From NCBI GenBank assembly GCA_037447655.1, contig JBBHKE010001197.1, positions 109,501 to 173,500 on the forward strand: 64,000 bases of DNA, read 5' to 3'. Shown here piece by piece: positions 24,341 to 35,757 of the stretch. Each line of letters begins with the position of its first letter. Position 1 is the first letter of the stretch. A program made the position numbers and the translations under genes. The notes under the pieces are model-generated. The model worked only from the letters and a program-made list of their open reading frames with translations, had not been told where the DNA came from and ran no database searches. This DNA comes from Zygnema cylindricum (Eukaryota > Streptophyta > Zygnematophyceae > Zygnematales > Zygnemataceae).

Positions 24341-24570
24341 AGATTGCCTTGGGTTGCTGAATCTGTAGTCTACGTAGTGTGAAAATCATGTATTGTATTT
24401 GAGATTTACTTTGATTGCAAATTCTGTAGTATACTGTAATGTGAGAAACATGTAATGTGAGAAACATGTAATGGACTTCCGATTGCCTTTGGTTGCTAAT
24501 TCTTTGGTCTACTACAGTGAGGGAAAAATGTAATGTACTGCCTTCAGTTGTTAATTCTGTAGTCATTTGT
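24341..24570. repeat. upstream repeat array of DUF7903 copy A, about 60-bp units
   Basis: About four units containing TTGAGATTGCCTTGGGTTGC, a TCTGTAGTCTAC block and GAGAAACATGTAATGT, immediately 5' of the copy A start codon. The same array stands upstream of copy B (34820-35060), so it predates the duplication and lies in the promoter region. Confidence 0.8.
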
Positions 24571-25533
24571 ACTGTCGGAAAAATGCAATGTCTGAAAAAT
24601 ACAACCTATGAAGATTTGGCAATATAGCTTTGGAAGCCAAATGGAAATGCTGGCCCTTGAAAAAAACATCTTGTCAAATGTCAAATCAAGCAAGTTTGAG
24701 AATCAACAAAGAAACAGTAAAGGCATTTGGTTCTTTGCTCATGGCTTTTCAAGTTTTTAGTATACTTTTTGCTATCGAAAAATAATCTTGCCGTCAGTTT
24801 TTATCTGTACGGCTGACAACATGGGTACGAGATCTATGGCCCCACACACTCCCTTGTAACATTTCCTCGAGATTCTCTGAAAATCTTAGCAAATCTAATT
24901 GGATTTTGTTTGACGCTTTTAGCTATCGGGATGCATGCGTTGAGAAATATTTGGGTAACATTTGGATAACATACAGTGTCGGTTCTGTCGATGGAAACGT
25001 CAACATCTCGCCTCAGAACCATCATCATTATCGCTTTATTTTGCAACATTGTGCCCGCTTGTATATTCTGCAACATAAATTGTCTTTGTTTGTATAATTT
25101 GTGTAATCTGCAACACACATTTTGTGACATACATTGTGTTCATCTATAGCAATATGTAGAGCCCGGCATAAAAAATGACTTTGGATATAACCTGAGAGTC
25201 TGATACTGTGAATTGAAATTGAACTGAACATGAATTCCTTGGCAAATTCCATGTCAGAAACAGTAGACAGAAAATTGAAATTGCAAACATTTGCGACTGA
25301 TTCACGAGAAAAACCCAGTCAGAACATCCTTCAAAACTCTTCAGCCTGCCTCACTACTATTTCCATGAACTACCCTAAAAAACTCCTCGTGGTTCTACTC
25401 AACAACCGGAAGGCTGATGTAAAACACATAATCTCGTCCAAAAAAGAAAACCATCTGTACACAAACCCTACACAATACGTCTTTGTACAAAAACTCTGTA
25501 TAAAACAAGGTAAAAATTATCTTTATACAAGTT

Positions 25534-28500
25534 TTAAGGAAGGTGCTCGGACAGCCATTCAAGAAGGCCCGGCAACTCATCCACTATAGCTTCTATTTTC
25601 CAAGGAGGTGTTACGGAAACGACAAGGCCATTTCCAGCTCCAGTATCTTCGTCTTTATCTTTAGAAGGAGATGGGTTGTACTGAAATTTTGTCTGCACAT
25701 GCACTCAAAAAGACAAAACACAGATGACAGATCCAAAAGTGTTAAAACACAAGAAAGATGTCAACACTCAAAAAGACAAAACACAAATGACAGATCCAAA
25801 AGTGTTAAAACACAAGAAAGATGTCAACAGTACAAGAACTGCTGCAATTAGTGCTTATCTAAACTGATTCTCCATTTTGCACAAGAATTTACAAAGAAAA
25901 CGACAACCTACTTTATCCCTCCCAGATATCTCTCTCTCCGTGTCTCTCTTAGAAACTTCTATTTCTCTCCCGTTATCCAAAATATTGCAAGAATGGGCAA
26001 ACATTTCTCTCTCATTCTTCTCAATCTCACAAGAACGGTTAAAAGCCTTTTATTCCTCTCCCTTTCTCCTCAATCTTACAAGAGAAAACCCAAATGAGAA
26101 ATGTTCGTACCTGTTACGATTCATTGAAAGAATAGTAGGCACGCGGAATCAGTTTGATTTTGCGAAAGAAAAACTGTACTTTCTAGAATATACCGAAAGT
26201 GCAGTTACGTGTGTTTAGATAAAGTTCTAGTTGTTTCGCGAAACATATTTGTCTTTTCGTTTCGCGTCTAGATTTTCGTACGTCTAGTTTAGTACGATAG
26301 TACTTGTAGTTTTGTCTAGTACTTTCGTCTTAGCTTGTCGTTTTGCAATGTTTCAGCCCTTAGTGAAATTTAGAGTTTTCTAGTCTAATTTGCGGACAGG
26401 TGGCAGATTTCTGGAGGCTTCTTAGCGGCGCATGCTCACACGTGTCACGCCATGGATGGTATTGTATTTAAGGGACACCATGACTGTGTGTTAATCAATC
26501 AATGATAAATTGGAGGATTATATGGAGTAATAGAAGAGATAGAGATGAAATTGTAATTTCAGTTTTTTGTTAATGTGAGAATTATATGAAATGTCTCTTC
26601 AATGTTGATTCAATGTTTTATATTCTGAATGCTTCTGCTGCTATAAGTGTTTGTTAGTGAGCTCAGAGTTTTTTATCGATCCTTTCATTTGGTATCAAAG
26701 CGGGTAGAGCTCCATTGTAGTATCTCCTTTGGTTATGGGTGGAAGGAACAAAAAGAAGTCCCCTTTCACTCCCTCCTCTTTAGCTACCCCCATTTCTAAC
26801 TATTGGGAAAATTTGCCGACTCGCGAGGATCCTCCTAAAGAAGAGAAAGAGTTCAGTTTTATCGGAGCCGCATTTGAGACATCATTCCCCACGGATTCAT
26901 TTGATCAAAATAGAGGTGTCGGTGGCTCTATGTCCGACAATCAAATGCGAGAGTATTTGGAGAATTTCATGCGTCGGATTGATGAGGAATTCTCGGCCGT
27001 GGATAGGAGGTTCAATGAATTAACTCATGGTGATCCGGATCCGGATCCGGATGGAGGAGATTCTGATGATAGTGATGGGGAGGCAAAGAAAGTGAAAGAT
27101 AAGAGGGGGAAACTTAAGCTTGATGACGATTCCGATTTAGAAGAAGATAGTCAAAGAGGAGTGGAAATGTTTCCGATGCCCGGAAAGACCGTCGTATTTA
27201 ATGGATCGAATTACCCTTCGTGGAAGAAATATATTCGAGCTCAATTGATTTTGAGAGGCCTTTGGAAGGTCGTCAATGGAGAGGAGAAAATGCCGGTTGG
27301 AGATGCGAAGGCTCGTCGGTTGTGGAAGCGAAAGAATCTTGCGGCAATCACCGGATTAATGCAAACTTGTTCGGTGTCCGTGCATGATCATTTCCTCACG
27401 CATAGCACCGCACACGGATGTTGCAAGGCGTTGGAATCCCAATTTGAGAGGGGAATCCAAAACAAAGGCCAATATATGTTTTCCGATTTCATGCTATTTA
27501 AAATGAAATCCAATGAATCTTTTGACGATGTCGTGAAGAGATTCAATATTATAGTGGAGCAACTTCTCAACAATGGGAGAGTGATCACGGAGGAGGACAA
27601 AGTAACCGGGTTTTTGAATGCATTACCGGATAAGTGGATTCATCTCAAAGAGATTTTACTTGCGAGGGAAAATAACACCTACGAGTTTATTGTGAATTAT
27701 TTAAAGATGGCGGAGAGTAATCGTGTTAGCTCTTCTAAGGGTTCCTTGGGCACGGGATCCTTGAATGTGACCGCTCCCGAACTCGCGGACTTACATTATT
27801 TCCGTGGAAGAGGGGGTGGAAAAGGAGGAGGTCCGAGACGCCGTGGAAAATGGCTTGATAGGGGCGGAAATTCGAGACCTCGGTCCGTCCTGAATGATAA
27901 TAGCAACGTCTTGTGTTTCCGTTGCAACCGGCCCGGTCATTTTTCGGCTTCTTGCCCGGAAAAGGAGAAAGAATGCTTCAATTGTGGGAAACTAGGCCAC
28001 ACAAGCCAACAATGCTACTCTAAATCTAGTAGCGGAGGAGTAAGAGGCGGTCGCAGTTTTGGAGGCCGCGGTCGCGGACGTGATAGTGGTCGTGGTCGTG
28101 GACGCTATGGTGGCCATGGCGGCAACCATGGAAATTTTTTTGACTTGGGAAATTTTGAAGGAGACGAAGGAGGAGAAACGTTCACTTGTCTCCACCTCTC
28201 TATTGATTCATTAAGTGAACCAAGTGACGCACGCGAAAAGGAGTGGATAATTGACACGGAAGCGTCTCACCACGTGTGTACGGACGCTGCACTTTTTGAC
28301 GACATGCGTTCACTTACCGTACCAAAATTAATTACGGTCGCAAGTGGACAAACGACTACGGTTGGTACCGTGGGTAACGTTCGTTTAAATTTACCCACAT
28401 GGGACCGTTTTGGAAATGAAACTATTTCGGAGGCACGATTATTGAACGTCTTGTTTATTCCGGACGGTTCCGTCAACTTGTTAAGCGTACCTCAAATTCA

Positions 28501-31500
28501 GCGCGCCGGTGGTAGCGTAGTCGCTACGGGCGATTCGGCGATTCGTATATATCGCGCCGACGGCAAATTCATCGGCGAAGGCGAAGTAACCAATTCAATG
28601 CATAGCCGACTTTTATGGAGGCGACCGTTGAAGAATGCTACTTCCACGGGCATTCTAAATCAAATCTCAAAATTAAAGGGAGACTTAACGTTATGGCACC
28701 ATCGGATGTGTCATACATCCGAGGGAAATTTGAGGAGAATGATAAAAACGTCTTGCGTGAGAGGATTAGATCTTGCTACCGGCGAAAAAGTAAATGGTTG
28801 CGATGGATGTAGCCAAGGACGACAAATTCGAAAACCACATCCAACTAAGGATGTGAAATTTCGGGCTCAACATCCTTTGGAGCTTGTCCACGTTGATCTA
28901 TGTGGACAAATTAAGCCGGAAAGCCTTGGAGGAAATCGATATATTATGGTCATCATTGATGACTATTCAAGAATTTCGTGGGTTCGATTATTGAAGAGGA
29001 AATCAGATGCTCTTGAAACTTTTATTGAGTGGCATGCATTTGCCAAAAGACAATGCGGACGAAAGTTGAAAGCCATCGTTCGGATAATGGAGGCGAATTT
29101 ATCGCATTCGAGAGGTATTGTAAGGAGAAAGGAATTACCCAACAATTTACTTCACCTTATTCTCCGGAATCGAATGGAGTAGCCGAAAGGAAGAATAGGA
29201 CCTTACAAGAAATGGTGAGGGCGATGGTGCATTCGGCCGGTCAAAGTATCTCATTATGGGGAGATGCCATCCTCACGGCCAATTATATTTGTAATCGGAG
29301 ACTTACTTCAGTTTCCGGTGATAAAACACCATTCGAATTACTTTATGGGCGGAAACCGGCTCTCCATCATCTCCGAATATGGGGATGCCGCGCTACGGTG
29401 TATGTGGATCAAGTGAAAAGGAACGGGAAATTTGCGGCGAAAAGTTGGCCCGGAATTTGCGTGGGCTATAGCACGAAAAGAAATCTTTATCGTGTATTTG
29501 ATCATGTTCGTCACATTGTGGAAGAATCCAGAAATGTCAATTTTCATGAAGACTTAAAATCGGTTATTGAAAAATCGGCGGAATTGAAGAAGAATCTTGA
29601 TTTTTATGAGGTAGACGATGTTGCCAATTTCTCGGAAATTGAGGACTCGGATTCGGATGAGGAACCTGAATCCATTGTTAACATCAAGAAGGAAAAATCA
29701 AATGTTAATTCGAGTTCGGAGAAATTGGACATTGACATTGATGTTCGGAGTACTGTGAGCCGTAATTCCAAAATGTCGACGGAAAGTCAAAAACCTTCGA
29801 GTTCAAAATCGAATGTGGACGAGGAGGAGAAGATTGTGGAACAAGTTCCGTTCCTTAGACGGAGTACTTGAGAGAATAGAGGAAAGAAACCAAATCGACT
29901 TTCTTATGACAAAATTGGTGGAGAGAATTCAAATTCCCATTATTTCGTCTCCGATGCGAAGGAGACGGAATTCCTTTTATAGCAATTAATGTGCGAGAAT
30001 TTGGCCGGCGATCCTCAATCATATGCGGAGGCAAGAAACTCGTGTGATTGGGAAACGAAGTGGAAGTCGGCATAGGAAAAGGAGTATACGTCAGTTGTGG
30101 AAAATCGGGCATTTGAGTTTACATGAACCGATCATATGGCGACGTGCCATGTGATGAAGGCATGAATATTTCACGAGAAAGAGTTTTCAGTTTGAGGAAT
30201 ATTTAAATAGAAATCGGCGGTAACCTTTGTGTTTAAGAGGGGCCGACCACGGAAAGAGTTTGTTACGCCTTGTGACGATTCTCCCAATACGAGGGGGATG
30301 TTGGATATTGAAAGAATCGGCCGTGAGTTTAGGAGTTTATTTTGGTTCTAGTGGGATTTGACGATTCTTCAATGAAAAGGGGGAATGTTACGATTCATTG
30401 AAAGAATCGTACGCACGCGGAATCAGTTTGATTTCGCGAAAGAAAAACTGTATTTTCTAGAATATACCGAAAGTACAGTTACGTGTGTTTAGATAAAGTT
30501 CTAGTTGTTTCGCGAAACATATTTTTCTTTTCTTTTCGCGTCTAGATTTTCGTACGTCTAGTTTAGTACGATAGTACTTCTAGTTTTGTCTAGTACTTTC
30601 GTCTTAGCTTGTCGTTTTGCAATGTTTCAGCCCTTAGTGAAATTTAGAGTTTTCTAGTCTAATTTGCGGACAGGTGGCAGATTTCTGGAGGCTTCTTAGC
30701 GGCGCACGCTCACACGTGTCACGCCATGGATGGTATTGTATTTAAGGGACACCATGACTGTGTGTTAATCAATCAATGATAAATTGGAGGATTATATGGA
30801 GTAATAGAAGAGATAGAGAAGAAATTGTAATTTCAGTTTTTTGTTAATGTGAGGATTTTATGAAATGTCTCTTCAATGTTGATTCAATGTTTTATATTCT
30901 GAATGCTTCTGCTGCTATAAGTGTTTGTTAGTGAGCTCAGATTTTTTTTTTGATCATTTCAGTACCTTTAACAACTGGTTCCATTTAACAAGTACCATCT
31001 CCACTTCTTTTGTCTTCCTCGCATACGAGTTATAAAACTCTACACCATCCACAGTTCGAAGCTTCCACCTTCTGTCGCTGTTTCTATAAACGTATCCATC
31101 CTCCGAGTGTCGCACTCCCCTCACAGCAAACCACCCTTCTCCTTCAGTATTCGCTAGTTTGACTGATCCAAAATGCCACCGGAGACCCCCTTTTGCTGAA
31201 GGATCCACAATCGCTTTATCCACAGTATTTTGCGGTCCCGCCCTCACATCTTCCTGCATAAGAAAGAAAAAGAATATAAATATTTTAAAGTGATACTCGA
31301 AAAAAGAACTCAAACATTCCAAAAATAGCATACTATGCAACTGAAAAGGAGATTCGAATGGCCAAATTCGAGCCATTGACAACTAATTATTTAATTTCCA
31401 ATAGGTTTCTTTTATCTTTTTGCCCTTTTTTTTTAAGTTTATTAACGAGAGGAAGATGACAGTAAGTTTTCTGGTGTTTTTATGAGTTACTTAAAATTTG

Positions 31501-34500
31501 AGATATGTACTTTGTAGCCAGTGGATGCTTACCTCCAACTTTACATAAGACTCTTGAGTCGTCAGAAAAATACGGAAGTCTGTCTCATGACCCAATGGGC
31601 AAATGTCCAAATTCATATGCCTTTCGTGATCTAACTTCACCTGATACAAGCAGGAAAGTGTCAGGTAACAAAGGAATGAGTATCCATTTCAATATTTTTC
31701 CTGCAAATTCTCTTCAAATTGAGTTTGAGCGCTAAAGGCCTCTCAAGAAATTCACTGGGCGAGGCTAGAAAAAAGTCAAAGCACCATCAAGAAAGGGACG
31801 AAGACTCTTGAGTCGTCAGAAGAATACGGAAGTCTGTCTCATAACCCAATGGGCAAATGTCCAAATTCATATGCCTTTCGTGATCTAACTTCACCTGATA
31901 CAAGCAAGAAAGTGTCACGTAATAAAGGAAGGAATATCCATTTCAATGTTTTTCCTGCAAATTCTCTTCAAATTGAGTTTGAGCGCTAAAGGCCTCTCAA
32001 GAAATTCACTGGGCGAGGCTAGAAAAAAGTCAAAGCACCATCAAGAAAGGGACGAATTCTTGACTTGAGATTTGTCTTGACATTTTAAGCTGCATGTAGT
32101 TTTTTCTATTGTGAAACAGATAGAAGCAGTACCGTTGCTAAACTGCATACCTTCATGATTTTCAGCTGGCTGCATACCTTCATGATTTTCAGCTGTGGAG
32201 AGCCAATTCTAGCTTCCCCATGCTCTTTATTGTTGGCTCGAATGCAGGTCACTTTCAGCATCATATTAGGTTGTTGCTCATCAATCACCTGCAATATGGA
32301 ACCGAAACAAACGAAAGGAAAAACTGATATCAAAGAAACACTATTTTTTGAAAGGCTGATGCCTGTAGAATAATGACATGGATCCGAAACAAATGAAATG
32401 GAAATGCTAATGTCCAATCATTTTGTTTCTTCTGAGAGATGGATGGCTATTACATATTTGTTTCTGAAAAGTGATCCCCATTAAATTCTTTTTTCTTTCA
32501 TAAAGGCTGCATGCAAGAGAGAACCACCTTAAATTTTAACTGTCAAACTTTTGCTCACAAAAGCCTATTTGGCAACTATTTTGGGGCACCTCCGGGCATA
32601 AACTAAAATTTAAAAAATCAAAAAATTCCAATTGAAAACACATTGACTTAGCAGATGTACTGGTAGCAGGAGACATGCAGAAATGAGGAAGCTCGGCGGA
32701 GGAAATTAAACAATAGAGGCCTCTCTGACCAGTATAATGGTAGATAAATGGGGAGGTTATAAAACAGCATATACCTGGATGCTGTACTTTTCTGTTGATG
32801 GTGTTCTAAAATGGGCGTCTGAATCGGCTACTTGCTCAATTTGTTCAAACACAGGTTCAGGGAGAGATGTTTCCAGGTTCCTGAATACGGGTTCTGACAT
32901 TGTTCTTTCACCAGTGAGCTGTCTTTCTAATTTGTTTGCTCGAACAGGATTTAGATGATCAAGCCTTCTGCAAGGATACATAAGATATTTTATTTTATTT
33001 TCCTCTTGCCATGTTCATACTGAGAGAGAGGAATTACAAGGAACATGTGGAATTCACCTATGGCAGAGTTAGGCAGTTTTTGTTACGATAAACATCAACA
33101 GACGCACATATCTGGTAAGAGGGTACAATTAATAAAACAAATTTCGTTTTTCCACCAGGATTATTCCTCCTTCAAACATCGTGAGAATCGTATGTTACTA
33201 GTCTATATGCAAAAGTATTGACCTTGCAAAAGAATTAACCTTGCTAAAGTTAGCAAAACTCAACCATACAGATAACCCTACGTATTAGATGAAAGGTAAA
33301 CCAGCAGTAAACCTGTCATTCAATTTGGGTACACTTTCTGCTTTCAGTCAAATTCCCATAGTAAACTGCAAACATCTCGTACAGTTTACAGACTAAAGAT
33401 ATGGAAAAAGTGCCAGTGAATCATGCAAAAAGGTCGTTGTATCACCAGCAAGACTGAAAGACTGTCATCTGTTATGTCTTGTATAACAATTTCCAGCATG
33501 ACATATACACCTAGTTTTCTTCCTCTCAAATCTTAAAAATCACAGAATTTATTGAAAAGCACAAAGACCTTGCATCTTGTGGTCCTTGAGATGAGCATGG
33601 GGCACTAAAACAACTAGCAAATCTTAAAGAAAGACTGTTAAAAATCGAATAAACTACCTAGTGTTATCACTACAAGACTTTCAAAATCATAACCGAAGGG
33701 AATCTGGACATCAACCCTGACAATAAATTACCTTCTTCCCTTTGGACTGTACGTTAGCAAAGTTCCAAAACGAACAACAAGCTTCACACCCAGCTCCGTA
33801 TTCGGCTTTAAGTCAGCAGCCTTAGTTTGAACTATGCTGAGAGCTTTAGTAAGGCAAGGGGTAATCCTTGTTGTGACGGTTTTCAGCACCGCTCTCTTTA
33901 AATTTTGATCTTCCTCCTCCGCAGGAATACTATCAGAAATACTTGCAAGTGATTCATCCAGAGCACTGGCAAAATCGTCGAACGATGTTGTTGATGAGCT
34001 GCGTGAAAAGTTTGACTCAATTTTTGGTAAACGGCGTGGTGCCTGCATGTTGAAAACTGGAAAAAGACGCAGTTCAAGCACATTTTCATTTACAACAAAA
34101 GTGGCCTCCATTCAAATGCAAGAATGCACATCTAATTGCATACTTTAAAATACATGAAACGAACAAAAATCTGATAACCATGATCACTCCAAGTAGCATG
34201 CAACATATAAAATCACCTTTTTGAGTTCCAGATAAAAGAAGTACCTTAGTGCTTCTGGAATAACACAAAGAAAGGAATGATTAACAAATAACAAGTATTG
34301 TAGTTTGACTAATTTGAAGTAAAAACATGTATTACAAACATTCAGTTGAAAAACGTTTTCAATCATTTAAACAATAGTGACGATGACATTGTGTAGTCCG
34401 ATTAAAGTAATGTCATCAATAGCACCAAGGTATTTTTTACTAACATTATTATTGTTGAATGCCAAGGATTTTGTTACTACTTACTGCAAATGTTTTGTTA

Positions 34501-34787
34501 ATAGCAAAGTTTCTGTTATTACCAGGAGCTTTGGCAGGAGCTAGAACATATAGAAGTTTGTCAGCCAGAAATGCGTAGGTTTCTGAAAACTTGGCCGGCA
34601 CAAAATCAACCAGAAAGGATCCATCATTGTCTTCATAATTCTTCCATTGTTCAATCATAACTTGCTTTATGAATTGTGGCGCATTGTGTATAACAACTTT
34701 ATCGTGGCGTTTATCTGTAACATTTTTAACGTTGGGTGATGTAGGAGCAGGGAAGCCTGAACGTTTAAACGGTGGAATATACGCCAT
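25534..34787 (-). CDS. DUF7903-like gene, copy B, last intron split by copia
   Basis: Seven exons: 34523-34787, 33732-34056, 32775-32967, 32178-32288, 31533-31640, 30966-31253, 25534-25692. They total 483 codons without internal stop, starting MAYIPPFKRSG and ending GLLEWLSEHLP. The family (DUF7903, plants) has no assigned function. The protein is hydrophilic, with an acidic Ser-rich segment in exon 2 (SSSTTSFDDFASALDES) and an exon 6 core VRGVRHSEDGYVYRNSDRRW. The last intron (25693-30965) contains a complete antisense copia element. Its 5-bp target duplication overlaps the donor, which now reads AAG/GTACTGA instead of AAG/GTACGAA. The exon 7 acceptor (GTGCAG/ACA) is intact. Splicing across 5.3 kb may still occur, or transcripts may read into the antisense element. 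Exon 6 has four more codons than in copy A. Confidence 0.7.
25703..25828. repeat. 62-bp tandem duplication in copy B last intron
   Basis: Two direct copies of a unit beginning ACTCAAAAAGACAAAACACA and ending AAGATGTCAAC. Copy A has a single unit at 20291-20353, so this doubled after the large duplication. Confidence 0.9.
26112..26687 (+). repeat. 5' LTR of copia element
   Basis: Begins TGTTACGATTCATTGAAAGA and ends GATCCTTTCA. It contains a GTATTTAAGGGACACC stretch near 26463 that could be the LTR core promoter. Confidence 0.95.
26690..26701 (+). other. primer-binding site of copia element
   Basis: TGGTATCAAAGC, two bases after the 5' LTR, matches the initiator-methionine tRNA 3' end complement (usual TGGTATCAGAGC) with one difference. 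Confidence 0.85.
26735..29182 (+). pseudogene. copia gag-protease-integrase frame, first part
   Basis: 815 codons from the first ATG. Order: acidic N-terminus; gag capsid region (about residues 150-330); an Arg/Gly-rich linker; two CCHC zinc knuckles (CFRCNRPGHFSASC and CFNCGKLGHTSQQC); a protease-like region; the GAG-pre-integrase HHCC zinc site (WHHRMCH ... CDGC); and the start of the integrase core (HVDLCG). The protease motif reads IDTEASHH, whereas the family has D-(S/T)-G-A-S, so the active-site Gly is replaced by Glu. The frame is broken near 29075 by a one-base indel in the integrase core and ends in an out-of-frame tail. Described as a relic only. Confidence 0.85.
29029..29871 (+). 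pseudogene. copia integrase second part and linker
   Basis: Continuation in another frame after the indel near 29075. RSDNGGEF and NGVAERKNR supply the remaining integrase acidic residues. Then come TPFELLYGRKP, the integrase C-terminal domain (WPGICVGY) and a Ser/Glu-rich linker with EDSDSDEEPES, ending at 29871. After it only a degenerate start of the reverse-transcriptase region can be read (DPQSYAEARNSCDWETKW near 30015-30070) before the sequence jumps to the 3' untranslated part. About 2 kb of RT/RNase H is therefore deleted. Confidence 0.85.
30374..30385 (+). other. polypurine tract of copia element
   Basis: AAAAGGGGGAA-type purine run directly before the 3' LTR start at 30386, the expected plus-strand primer. 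Confidence 0.85.
30386..30961 (+). repeat. 3' LTR of copia element
   Basis: 576 bp, same length as the 5' LTR, ending TTTGATCATTTCA and followed by the GTACC target duplication. Confidence 0.95.
31548..32050. repeat. 254-bp tandem duplication including most of DUF7903 exon 5 (copy B)
   Basis: The block starting AGACTCTTGAGTCGTCAGAA occurs at 31548 and again at 31802. It carries exon 5 (31533-31640) minus its donor-side end, its acceptor and the adjoining intron. The extra exon copy has an acceptor (CAG/GTGAAG) but no donor. Copy A has one unit. Confidence 0.9.
32152..32205. repeat. 27-bp tandem duplication of a splice donor (copy B exon 4)
   Basis: GCTGCATACCTTCATGATTT is repeated head to tail. 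On the sense strand the last nine codons of exon 4 and its AAG/GTATGC donor occur twice, giving alternative donors at 32178 and 32151 that differ by exactly nine codons in frame. Copy A has a single donor. Confidence 0.85.
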
Positions 34788-34819
34788 CTCTTCAGATTTG
34801 CACTACAACAATTAATTAC

Positions 34820-35060
34820 TGTACTTGAGATTGTCTTGGGCTGCTATTGCTGTAGTCTACAGTAGTGTGAGAAACATGTAATGTACTTGAAATTGCCTTG
34901 GGCTGCTAATTCTATCGTCTACTGTAATGTAAGAATCATGTAATGTACTTGAGATTGCCTTGGGCTGCTTATTTTGTCGTCTACTGTAATGTAAGAATCA
35001 TGTAATGTACTTGAGATTGCCTTGGGTTGCTAATTTTGTAGTCATATGTACTGTCAGGGA
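34820..35060. repeat. upstream repeat array of DUF7903 copy B
   Basis: Four units of about 60 bp with GTACTTGAGATTGCCTTGGG and GTCTACTGTAATGTAAGAA, the counterpart of 24341-24570. Confidence 0.85.
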
Positions 35061-35757
35061 AATGCAATGTTGGAAAAATATAAGCATGAAAATACAACCA
35101 TGATAATTTGGCAATAACGCTTTGGAATCTAAATGGATATGTTGTTCCATGAAGAAATCATCTTGTCAAATGTCAATCAAGTCTGTCTGAAAATCATCAA
35201 GGAAACTTCAGAGGCGTTTGAGTCTTTCCTCATGGCCCTAGAAGTTTTTAGTTCACAAAGGTTTTGTGATTGAAAAGTAAGCTGGCGTCAAATTTTCATC
35301 TGGACGGCTCAAAATGTCAGCAACATGAAGTTAAGCGTGGGTACGAGATCCATGGCCCCGTGCACTCCTCTTGCAATACTTTCTCGAGATTCTCCGAAAA
35401 TCTTAGCAAATCTAATTAGATTTCGTTAGACGTTTTTAACTCTCCGCATGTAATGCGATTAAAAGCCTTCGCGTAACATTTTGTCAACGTGGAGTGTCGG
35501 TTCTGTCGGTGAATTATCAACGTGGCATCTCAGATGTCACGTTTTGTCTGGACGATGTCACGCGACGGCATTCTCGCACCCAATTACCGAATTACGTTAA
35601 CAAACGACGTGTAGGAACATCCTCGCAAAACACTTCTGTCACATCGCGTATTAGCAGTGTTGCGAGCAACGTTTTTATCGTTTGAACGTTTAGAGCTGAA
35701 ACCCAGTTTTAACGCCAATTGAAACGCTCAATTTCTTGGAGTTGAAACTCTGCACTA

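Larger units (their letters stand above)
19590..25016. repeat. segmental duplication, copy A
   Basis: About 5.4 kb that is colinear, exon for exon and intron for intron, with 25050-35533 once the copia element there is subtracted. Shared landmarks run from the TTCTGCAACA repeat and the AGCAATATGTAGAG block at the left to GGCCCC-containing and CAGTGTCGGTTCTGTCG blocks at the right. The copies are in direct orientation and nearly adjacent. Boundaries were judged by eye. Confidence 0.9.
26112..30961 (+). mobile_element. Ty1/copia LTR retrotransposon, defective, inserted in DUF7903 copy B
   Basis: 4850 bp with two 576-bp LTRs (26112-26687, 30386-30961), TG...CA ends and a GTACC target duplication at 26107-26111 and 30962-30966. 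The LTRs differ at roughly 16 positions by eye (about 97% identical), so insertion is fairly recent. Internal order is gag, protease, integrase; nearly all of reverse transcriptase and RNase H is missing, and integrase is frameshifted. The element lies antisense to its host gene, on the splice donor of its last intron. It cannot be autonomous as read. Confidence 0.95.
25050..35533. repeat. segmental duplication, copy B (with copia insertion)
   Basis: Second copy of the 5.4-kb block, enlarged to 10.5 kb by the 4.85-kb copia element at 26112-30961 and by small internal tandem duplications (25703-25828, 31548-32050, 32152-32205). Confidence 0.9.
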
